DNA of 36,206 nt from positions 1-36,206 of the forward strand of contig JALEJB010000100.1 in NCBI GenBank assembly GCA_022768825.1, in the 5' to 3' direction. The notes beneath the pieces are model-generated. The model did no database searches. It was not told the origin of the DNA and was given only the letters and a program-made list of their open reading frames with translations. Made by a program: the position numbers and the translations under genes. Below, in pieces: positions 19,101 to 27,249 of this stretch. Within the stretch, counting starts at the first letter, position 1; every line of letters begins with the position of its first letter. This DNA is from Lachnospiraceae bacterium (GTDB lineage: Bacteria > Bacillota > Clostridia > Lachnospirales > Lachnospiraceae).

Positions 19101-20048
19101 ATGATGAGTAACTATAGCTTAAAAGAGGTTATGAATAAACCGGAGCGTCTGTCTCCGGGACACAGAATGTGTGCAGGCTGCGGAGCGACGATCGGTGTAC
19201 GCGCGGTGTTACGGGCTTTGCACGAGGGAGATCAGGCTGTCATCGGAAATGCCACCGGATGCTTAGAGGTATCGTCTTTTATGTACCCATATACCGCATG
19301 GGAGGACAGCTACATCCACAATGCATTTGAGAATGCGGGTGCCACCTTAAGCGGTGTGGAGACCGCATACAGGGCATTGAAAAAACGTGGACGCATCCCG
19401 GAGGATGTGAACTACAAGTTCATCACATTTGGCGGTGACGGCGGTACCTATGATATCGGATTCCAGTCACTTTCCGGAGCGATGGAGCGCGGACACGATA
19501 TGGTTTATGTCTGCTATGATAACGGTGCGTACATGAATACCGGTATCCAGCGTTCTTCAGCTACTCCGATGTATGCGGACACCACAACCACACCGGTTGG
19601 AAAACAGTCCAACGGTAAGATGCAAAACCGCAAGGATCTGGCAAGCATCATCGCAGACCATGATGTGCCGTATGTGGGACAGTCTACGCTTACGGCAGAC
19701 TTCAGGGACTTACATGAAAAAGCGGAGAAAGCCATCTACACAGAGGGGGCCTGCTTTTTGAATATCATGACACCATGCCCGAGAGGCTGGCGATATGATA
19801 CGGCAGACATCATGAAGATCTGCAAGCTGGCAGTGGAAACCTGTTACTGGCCATTGTTCGAGGTAGATCACGGAAAATGGCGGATCACCTATGAGCCGAA
19901 GAAAAAGCTTCCGATCGAAGACTTCCTTCGTGAGCAGGGACGTTTCAAGCATCTGTTCAAACCGGGCAACGAGGATCTGATCGCGCAGTTCCAGGCTGAG
20001 GTGGATCGTCGTTGGGAGGATCTGCAGTTTAAAGCATCGAGAGGATAA
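19101..20048 (+). CDS. porB: 2-oxoacid:ferredoxin oxidoreductase beta subunit (TPP-binding)
   Basis: 'GHRMCAGCGATIGVRAVLRAL', 'GDGGTYDIGFQSLSGAMERGHDMVYVCYDNGAYMNTGIQRSSATP'. ATG at 19101 or 19104. Confidence 0.9.
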   Translation: MMSNYSLKEVMNKPERLSPGHRMCAGCGATIGVRAVLRALHEGDQAVIGNATGCLEVSSFMYPYTAWEDSYIHNAFENAGATLSGVETAYRALKKRGRIPEDVNYKFITFGGDGGTYDIGFQSLSGAMERGHDMVYVCYDNGAYMNTGIQRSSATPMYADTTTTPVGKQSNGKMQNRKDLASIIADHDVPYVGQSTLTADFRDLHEKAEKAIYTEGACFLNIMTPCPRGWRYDTADIMKICKLAVETCYWPLFEVDHGKWRITYEPKKKLPIEDFLREQGRFKHLFKPGNEDLIAQFQAEVDRRWEDLQFKASRG

Positions 20049-20051
20049 TAT

Positions 20052-20927
20052 ATGACACTTTTAACCTATCAGGTTTTTAAGACAGTAGCGGATATCGGCA
20101 GCTTTCATAAAGCTGCTGATATTTTAGGTTTAACACCTTCTGCGATCAGTCACGCGATCTCATCGATGGAAACAGAGCTGGGTTTTTCCGTGATGACCCG
20201 CGGAAAAAACGGAATCGCGCTGACCAATTACGGGGAACATTTACTGCCCTATGTCAATGCGGTTTTAAACAGTGACGAGAGCTTGCAGCAGGTGATCGCG
20301 GAGATGAACGGTCTGCGGACCGGAAAAGTAAAGATTGGCGTTTTTTCCAGTGTGTGTACCAACTGGCTGCCGGATATTCTGCGCTCCTTTCAGGAGAAGT
20401 ACGCAGAGATCACCATTGAGGTCTTTCAGGGTACCTATGATGAGGTGGCCTACTGGATCAAAAACGGTGTGGTGGATCTGGGATTTTTGTCGGTGTCTTC
20501 TGCCAAGGATATTCCGATCGAGCCTCTTTACCGTGATCCGCTTTTATGTGTATTGCCAAAGGGTCTTCGCAGTCGGGAGGATGATTCGCCGGTTACGATC
20601 GAGGAGATGCGTGAGCATCAGTTTGTGACGCAGCGAGAGTGTACCGATGCGGATATCCAGAATTTCCTGAAGGAGAATCATCTGCGTATTCAGTCCCACT
20701 ATCATGTGGTGGATGATCTGTCCACGGTTCGTCTGGTGGAGAAGGGCTTTGGCATCTGCCTGATGCCGGCGCTTGTCATGCGGGATATTCCCTATCAGGT
20801 GGATGTCTATCCGATTGAACCGGATGCGTGCCGCATCATCGGGATTGCGGCGATGAATCCGAACTTTATGGCTCCGGCGGTTCGAACGATGTATAATCAT
20901 ATTTTGGAAAATTACAGGTCTGTGTAA
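20052..20927 (+). CDS. LysR family transcriptional regulator
   Basis: 'LLTYQVFKTVADIGSFHKAADILGLTPSAISHAISSMETELGFSVMTRGKNGIALTNYGE'. Starts 3 nt after porB ends. Confidence 0.93.
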   Translation: MTLLTYQVFKTVADIGSFHKAADILGLTPSAISHAISSMETELGFSVMTRGKNGIALTNYGEHLLPYVNAVLNSDESLQQVIAEMNGLRTGKVKIGVFSSVCTNWLPDILRSFQEKYAEITIEVFQGTYDEVAYWIKNGVVDLGFLSVSSAKDIPIEPLYRDPLLCVLPKGLRSREDDSPVTIEEMREHQFVTQRECTDADIQNFLKENHLRIQSHYHVVDDLSTVRLVEKGFGICLMPALVMRDIPYQVDVYPIEPDACRIIGIAAMNPNFMAPAVRTMYNHILENYRSV

Positions 20928-20930
20928 AAT

Positions 20931-21172
20931 AAAAGCCACTGTATGCAATTGTAATATCTTAAATACGCCCCGGCATATGGGATTACTCCGAATGTGCTTT
21001 CATTTGACAAGCTTTTCTAATCGCGCCAGCGCTGTGACCAAACTGTGACAGGACTCACAATTTGCTCACAGAGGCGTCGCTCATAAACAGAACGCTTGCA
21101 AATACGCACATAAGTCGTAATTCTATATTCCGGGACGTATTAAAATTATCGCAATTGTATACAGTGGCTTTT
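20931..21172. repeat. ~242-bp imperfect foldback (long inverted repeat) element
   Basis: Left end AAAAGCCACTGTATGCAATTGTAATATCTTAAATACGCCCCGGCATAT is matched by the reverse complement of the right end (AAAAGCCACTGTATACAATTGCGATAATTTTAATACGTCCCGGAATAT). Pairing continues inward to AAACTGTGA-caggac-TCACAATTT. Confidence 0.85.
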
Positions 21173-21407
21173 TTATATGTTCTGTAAGAAGCAAGGAATA
21201 TGGCTTCATAATATCGAATGATTCATCTTGAAAAAAAGTTTAAAGAGTTATAAAGAATAATAAAAAGTATAAAGAGTTATACAGGCGTATATCTCGTTGG
21301 CATTACCGTTTTTTGCAGATTATGTAAAGGAATATTGTTAAAAGCAAAAGATTTCAGCCGGTATCGCTTGGATATGTGAAAACAATGACGAAAAAGCATA
21401 ACAAAAA

Positions 21408-21473
21408 GTCCGCGCTTTGCGTACCACAAGGGAAAATGAATATGCTAGAATGTGATAAATGGCAGACAGTGTC
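21408..21473 (+). promoter_or_regulatory. Copy 1 of three-copy operator/promoter module (GTCCGC-N5-GCGTAC ... TGCTAGAAT ... GGCAGACAGTGTC)
   Basis: Aligns by eye to 27154-27219 and 34693-34758. Confidence 0.75.
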
Positions 21474-21510
21474 CAGAGAACGGCTGACATTGTAGCAGAT
21501 ATGAGGAGAG

Positions 21511-21972
21511 GTGCGGCAGGATTTGATGAAAAAGAAGCTGGATTTTAATTCAAAGACAACGTCCGAACTGTTTCAGATGATTGAGGAGTCACCGGAGCAA
21601 TTTGCAAGCAATATTCAGAAATCGAAAGACTATGGAAGGAAGATGTCCGTAGCCTCCTATCTGGATCAGTTGTTAGAACAGTACAAGATGAGCATTTCGG
21701 ATTTTATTACAAAGACAAATTTAAGCAAATCTTTTGTCTATCAGATTTTTTCGGGCGAGCGCAACCCGGGGCGCGACATTCTGCTACGCATTGCGTTTGC
21801 GATGAATCTGACACTGGAGGAGACACAGGAATTACTTATGATGGGACAGAAAGGGGCGTTGTACCCGAAGGTGCGCAGGGACGCAGCAATCATCTGCTGT
21901 CTGGAGCAGCGGCTGTCGCTGGGTGAGACGGATGAGTTCCTGAAGTCGATAGATGAAAAGACATTACTATAG
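21511..21972 (+). CDS. XRE-like helix-turn-helix protein
   Basis: 'YLDQLLEQYKMSISDFITKTNLSKSFVYQIFSGERNPGRDILLRIAFAMNLTLEETQELL'. GTG 21511 or ATG 21526. Confidence 0.75.
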   Translation: MRQDLMKKKLDFNSKTTSELFQMIEESPEQFASNIQKSKDYGRKMSVASYLDQLLEQYKMSISDFITKTNLSKSFVYQIFSGERNPGRDILLRIAFAMNLTLEETQELLMMGQKGALYPKVRRDAAIICCLEQRLSLGETDEFLKSIDEKTLL

Positions 21973-22032
21973 GAGCGAAGATTGGGGCGGTCTGTTTTTC
22001 GAACAGATCGTGTCAAAAGAAAGGAGTCATTT

Positions 22033-23288
22033 ATGAGATTGAAAAAGTTTCTATCAGCAATACTGTCATTTGTGATGGTATTCACACTCTTTGGCGGCGC
22101 GATGACGACTTCGGCAGCAACCGTCAAACTCGACAGCGAGCTTACCGCTGCAAAAAAGCTGGGCTTTTTGAGCGCCTCGCAGGCGAAGCGCATCAACAAG
22201 ACCGCCACGCAGACTGAGGTCACGAAAATGATCACCACAGCGGTGAAAAAGCGTTATGGCAAAACCGGGAAATTTCTCGCGGACAGAAAAAAAGCGGCAG
22301 GATCTTCCACGGCGACAAGGCACTATTTCGCGAGCACGCTCTATTTTGCGATGTACCAGTAGATACTTTCTCCCAAATACCCCGGCTATGAGGACTACAT
22401 GTTAATGGCAACAGCGGAAATGAGCGATAAAGTCATGGCTGACGCGGAAATTATGGGTGTCAGAAAGGACGGCTCGATCGGTACATTAAACATTTTTGAG
22501 GACTGTGCCGACCTCGAGAGCATTCAGGGAAATGACAAGATCGCGAAAAAGTACAAGTATATGGCCGATTACGGCTCCGACTCATCCGTGGTTTATGTAT
22601 GCGCGCTTTACGACAGGGTAACAGGGCTTCCCGTTATGTCGCTTGACAGCAAGAACAGGTTCCTTCCGCAGAAAAAATGACCGTCGGAGATGTGGCGCGT
22701 GCCACACTGCGGTTTTACAGAAGCCTTGAAGGAAAAGAAAACTATGTCAGGCTGTCAAAGGCGGGCACATACAACAAAAAAATTATTACAGATAAGCTTC
22801 TGAACAAGAAAAGCTCCCTTCCGGAGGCATCCAACCAGAAGCTTCCGGTATGGCGCGGGGTCTTAAATGGCACGATGGGATTTGTGAAGTATCAGGCTTT
22901 GGGTGGCAGAGCGGATAAGGTGATCCGCGAGGGAGACATCAAGGCAGCCGCGGACACCGGCTTTAACCATATGTCGATCATGATCAGCTTCCCGTGGCTC
23001 CAGGGGCTTCATCAAAAGGACGGTTACGTTGACAAGACCCGTCTGGAAGAACTTGACCGGGTGATTGCGCTGTGTATGAAATACGACATGCACGTTACGC
23101 TTGAAAATTGTGAGACACCCGGTATCAGCATGTGGGGCGAGGACGAACACGAGAAGGGTACGGAAAATCTTGCGAAGCCCGGAATGGCAAAAACCTATGC
23201 CGGCTACTGGGGGATGCTTGCAAAGCGATACAAGGGCATTGATAACAAATATTTGGCGTTCAACCTTATGGTGGAGCCGGGGGGTTAA
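22033..23288 (+). pseudogene. Decayed secreted GH5-like (TIM-barrel) glycoside hydrolase gene
   Basis: Signal peptide ORF is interrupted by in-frame TAG (22360-22362), then resumes in the same frame (22399-22680). It shifts -1 at an A6 run near 22677, continues with 'NHMSIMISFPW...NLMVEPGG' and stops before the rest of the catalytic domain. Confidence 0.7.
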
Positions 23289-23310
23289 AGTAAAAAAGGG
23301 GGAATTATTC

Positions 23311-25437
23311 ATGAAGAAACTTTGTTCTATGATTCTAAGTCTTATTCTTGTACTTGACTTTATTACGCCTGTATCTGCCGCGACAACACAGACATATATC
23401 GATATCAAATCTCGGGATTATTATTATGACGCAGCGCTGTGGACGAGGCAGGACAACATTATTCCAGGCGTATCCAAAGCAAAGTTTGCGCCAACGAAGC
23501 AGTGCACAAACGCGCAGATTATTACTGCGCTCTGGCGCGCTTTTGGCAAACCGGCTGTAAAGTCGGTAAAAAATCCCTTTACCGATGTAAAGAAAACAGA
23601 TTCCTGTTACAAGCCGGTGCTCTGGGCTGTAAAACAAGGCATTCTTCCAAACACTGCGAAGAGCAAATTTTATCCGACTAAAAAATGCACAAACGCAAAA
23701 ACCATAACTTATCTCTGGCGTGCTTTTGGCAAACCGGCCGCTTCTGTAAAAGGCACCGTCGCAAAGCGCTATGCTAAGAGCAAGTACTACAGGACTGCGG
23801 TCGCATGGGCAGACCGAAACGGTCTGTTCACGCTTCAGTGTAAAACCTTCAATCCGGGCGCAGTTACCACGCGGGCGGATATCGCTGTTTATCTGTATCT
23901 TGCGCTGGACAAAGATGTAAAAACGCCAACAGAAGCGCTGGCAGACATGAGCGGCTGGGGTATGAACATCTCCGATATCCTTATGGATAACGAACCTGAT
24001 CCTTTGAATCCTGACGACACCATTGGATACGCCACTACACGCCCGATGACCGAACCGTTCGGACTTGCGCTCAACTATTGGAACGGCGGCTTTGAATGGA
24101 TCGCCTACCACGAGCCACATGAAAAATCATTTACCGCCAGCGCATCAATACCTGATTATGAGGGCAAAAAATCATGGGTAGACTGGGTGGACGCACTGTT
24201 CTTTGCAGAAATCTTTACCAATGTACCGGACAAATCGGTAAAGGTCACGCTTAAAGACACCAGAATCGTGCTGGCAAACGGAAGTTTTGTCCCGCTTTCG
24301 GTTATGGACGGCAAGTACAGTCTGGTTACCGGCAGCGATGCCGACCTTAACGGCTGGTATCGTGCGGAACTGAAATTTGACAGGTCAAAACTGCCGGCAC
24401 CGAGTACAAAATTTAATGGCGCAAAAATCGAAACTACCTTGATCTCCGATATGTCTTTTCAATCTCCACAGGATAAGGCAGACTACTATATCCAGCTTTG
24501 CCACATGAAGTATGATCCTATCAAAGCGACGAATAACATTCTCGACCAGGGAACAAACATTGTCCGCCTTCCGGTTACATGGACGCCGTTTGTAAACGAC
24601 ACTACCTTTGAAATCGATGAGGTATGGCTTGAGCGAGTCGCAGAGGAGGTTGGTTACATCCTGCAGAATAACGCTTACTGCATACTTGATCTCCATAACG
24701 ACTATCTGGGAAAAAGCTTTGTCGGAGACCACTGGGAAACGCGTTGGATGGACGCGCGGTACAAAGATTATGTTGACCGCCGTTTTGCCGCAATTTGGCA
24801 GCAGATAGCAACCTATTTTAAGAATTATCCGCGAAAGCTGATGTTTGAGACCTGCAATGAGCCGACAATGTCGTGGTATGATGGTGTAGAGGAAGGCTAT
24901 TTTGAAGGACAGCGTTCGAGGGTAAACGAACTAAATGAGCTGTTTGTAGAAACTGTCCGCGCCACCGGGGGCAAGAATACAGATCGAATTTTAAATGTTG
25001 TCGCAGCAGAATACTCTACGGCTAAGACGCTTGAAAGCATGACTCCACCGCAGGATGACAACCTCATCATGCAGGTACACTCCTATGACCAGATCGAGGC
25101 GAGGAAATCAGGATTTGACAGCAAAGCAGAAACAGACAAATTTTTTGCCGCTATCGACGCATTCGTAAGCCGCACAGGAATACCTGTGATGATTGGCGAG
25201 ACCGGCGTCTCTCATCTGAAGCCAGAGGAGACCTATCTGTCCGAAATATCCTATTTCTTTAGACAGGCGAGGCAACGTAACATCCCCGTTCTATGGTGGG
25301 AAGATTACTACTCTATCAACGAATACAACAAGGACGATCTTGAGCATCTTGGGCGTATCTACTGGCTTTATAACAAGGAAACGGATAAATGGCAGCGAGG
25401 CAAAATACTCCGGACGATAAAGGATGCTGTAAAATAG
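23311..25437 (+). CDS. Secreted GH5-family glycoside hydrolase with N-terminal SLH repeats
   Basis: Signal peptide; three SLH-like repeats (e.g. 'YYDAALWTRQDNIIPG...FAPTKQCTNAQIITALWRAFGKP'); GH5 'NIVRLPVTW', 'LDLHND', 'ETCNEPTM' (acid/base), 'VMIGETGV' (nucleophile). Confidence 0.85.
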   Translation: MKKLCSMILSLILVLDFITPVSAATTQTYIDIKSRDYYYDAALWTRQDNIIPGVSKAKFAPTKQCTNAQIITALWRAFGKPAVKSVKNPFTDVKKTDSCYKPVLWAVKQGILPNTAKSKFYPTKKCTNAKTITYLWRAFGKPAASVKGTVAKRYAKSKYYRTAVAWADRNGLFTLQCKTFNPGAVTTRADIAVYLYLALDKDVKTPTEALADMSGWGMNISDILMDNEPDPLNPDDTIGYATTRPMTEPFGLALNYWNGGFEWIAYHEPHEKSFTASASIPDYEGKKSWVDWVDALFFAEIFTNVPDKSVKVTLKDTRIVLANGSFVPLSVMDGKYSLVTGSDADLNGWYRAELKFDRSKLPAPSTKFNGAKIETTLISDMSFQSPQDKADYYIQLCHMKYDPIKATNNILDQGTNIVRLPVTWTPFVNDTTFEIDEVWLERVAEEVGYILQNNAYCILDLHNDYLGKSFVGDHWETRWMDARYKDYVDRRFAAIWQQIATYFKNYPRKLMFETCNEPTMSWYDGVEEGYFEGQRSRVNELNELFVETVRATGGKNTDRILNVVAAEYSTAKTLESMTPPQDDNLIMQVHSYDQIEARKSGFDSKAETDKFFAAIDAFVSRTGIPVMIGETGVSHLKPEETYLSEISYFFRQARQRNIPVLWWEDYYSINEYNKDDLEHLGRIYWLYNKETDKWQRGKILRTIKDAVK

Positions 25438-25558
25438 TAAAATTCTGTATAGGATAGATATCTATAATCTGGGATTACAAAAAGACCACGCAGTCAATTC
25501 TGATTGCGGAATGGGTAGTTTTTGACACTACCAATAACATTTTTTCAGACAGGAAAAC

Positions 25559-25600
25559 GCAGAGTACGGCGAACCCGGATTTCAGATCAATTATCTCTAA
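25559..25600 (+). pseudogene. Relict 3' end of a kinase gene related to 31613-33358
   Basis: gcagagtacggcgaacccggatttcagatcaattatctctaa (EYGEPGFQINYL*) matches gcggagtatggcgaacccggatttcagatcatttatatctga (EYGEPGFQIIYI*) at 33317-33358. Confidence 0.7.
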
Positions 25601-25681
25601 CCGAGAGAATGTGCATTTTCTGCCCAGAAATAATGGTTTTATTCTAAGTGGAAAACTGCTATACTAAGAAAAAGCGTAACT

Positions 25682-27019
25682 ATGAAGAACGGGATGGTTA
25701 CGAACAGATCTTGGTATAGCGGATTGTTGTATGAATCAGATGTTGCTTATTTTAAACGTGTTTCGGAAAACATGGATGACAGTGATGCTTCTCTGGCACT
25801 GTATCAGCTGTCTGACTATCTGTACCGCTATTACGGCAAAAAGGTTATCATCCTGTTGGATGAGTACGACACACCGATGCAGGAAGCTTATGTAAATGGA
25901 TTCTGGGATGAACTGGTATCCTTTACCAGAAGTATGTTTAATTCTGCATTCAAGACCAATCCCTGGTTGGAGCGCGCCATCATGACAGGAATCACCAGAG
26001 TCAGCAGGGAGTCTATGTTTTCTGATCTGAATAACCTGAAAGTGGTGACCACCACCTCTGATGAATATTCGACTTCCTTTGGCTTTACAGAGGAGGAGGT
26101 CTTTGCTGCGTTGGATGAGTGCGGACGCTCTGATCAGAAACAGCAGGTGAAACAGTGGTATGACGGCTTTATTTTTGGGGAGCATCCGGATATTTATAAT
26201 CCATGGTCTATCCTGAATTTTTTAGACACGGGAAATTTTACTACTTACTGGGCAAATACCAGCTCCAACAGTCTGGTAGGAAAGCTTTTGCGGGAAGGAA
26301 ACCGTAGAATCAAGGAGAAATTTGAGACACTGCTCCGGGGAGAGAACATACAGTCAGCGATCGATGAGCAGATCGTGTATAGCCAGCTGGATGGAAATGA
26401 AAGGGCAGTCTGGAGTCTGCTGTTGGCAAGCGGGTATTTGAAAGTGGTGTCCTTTGAAAGCTATCGGGATATTCCGGAGGGGACGAATCCTAAATATGAG
26501 CTGGCACTGACCAATCTGGAAGTCAGGCTGATGTTTGGAAATATGATACGTGACTGGTTTGCGGCAGCAGAGGCAGATTACAATGATTTTATCAAGGCAT
26601 TGCTGCTTGGAGATGTCAAGGCGATGAATGCTTACATGAATCGTGTGTCTTTGGATGTGTTCAGTTATTTTGACACCGGAAAACGGCCGTCCGGAGAGGA
26701 ACCGGAGCGCTTTTATCATGGGTTTGTACTTGGACTGATCGTGGATCTGCAGGGCAGATATGTGATCACTTCAAATCGGGAGAGCGGATTTGGCAGATAT
26801 GACGTCGTGCTGGAGCCAAAGGATCCGAAAGTGGATGATGCGATCATCTTAGAATTCAAGGTACATGACCCGGAGGACGAGGCGACGCTAAAAGAAACGG
26901 TGCAGGCTGCGCTCTCTCAGATTAAGGAAAAGCAGTATGCAAAAGCCCTGACTGCTAGAGGCATTCCTTCAGAGCATATCCGAAGCTATGGGTTTGCGTT
27001 TGAGGGGAAAAAGTATTGA
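25682..27019 (+). pseudogene. 5'-truncated AAA-ATPase-like / PD-(D/E)XK nuclease family gene
   Basis: 'KKVIILLDEYDTPMQEAY' (Walker B) and a C-terminal 'RYDVVLEPKDPKVDDAIILEFKV' nuclease motif are present. The Walker A P-loop expected in full-length members is absent. Confidence 0.65.
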
Positions 27020-27073
27020 TCGGATGAAAAAGCACGACTGTATGATAGAAAAAATGGAAACGTAGAGTTATAA

Positions 27074-27112
27074 AAATGTTCGGGTCTTCAAATGAGACCC
27101 GGACATTTTTTT
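27074..27112 (+). terminator. Intrinsic terminator
   Basis: AATGTTCGGGTCT-tcaaatg-AGACCCGGACATT followed by TTTTT. Confidence 0.9.
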
Positions 27113-27153
27113 GAGTGGGTGTTTGCAAGTTTGAGTATCTGCAAAAAGCAAAA

Positions 27154-27219
27154 GTCCGCGTCGTGCGTACCAAAAGGGAAACTGAATTTGCTAAAATGTA
27201 ACAAATGGCAGACAGTGTC
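27154..27219 (+). promoter_or_regulatory. Copy 2 of three-copy operator/promoter module
   Basis: GTCCGC gtcgt GCGTAC ... TTTGCTAAAATGTAACAAATGGCAGACAGTGTC. Confidence 0.75.
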
Positions 27220-27249
27220 TAAGGCAGTGTCAAAAGAAAGGAGAAACTT

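Noticed and set aside
21236-21292. Repeats of AAAGAGTTATA (21240-21290)
   Set aside because: Only two or three short AT-rich copies with variable spacing; too weak to call an operator array.
22360-22362. Possible recoded amber (pyrrolysine-like) codon in the GH5-like gene
   Set aside because: A frameshift and 3' truncation follow, so decay is the simpler explanation.
23101-23310. 70-codon N-terminal extension of the SLH-GH5 ORF (start 23101)
   Set aside because: It overlaps the decayed GH5 gene in another frame. ATG 23311 has a GGGGG SD and begins a clear signal peptide.
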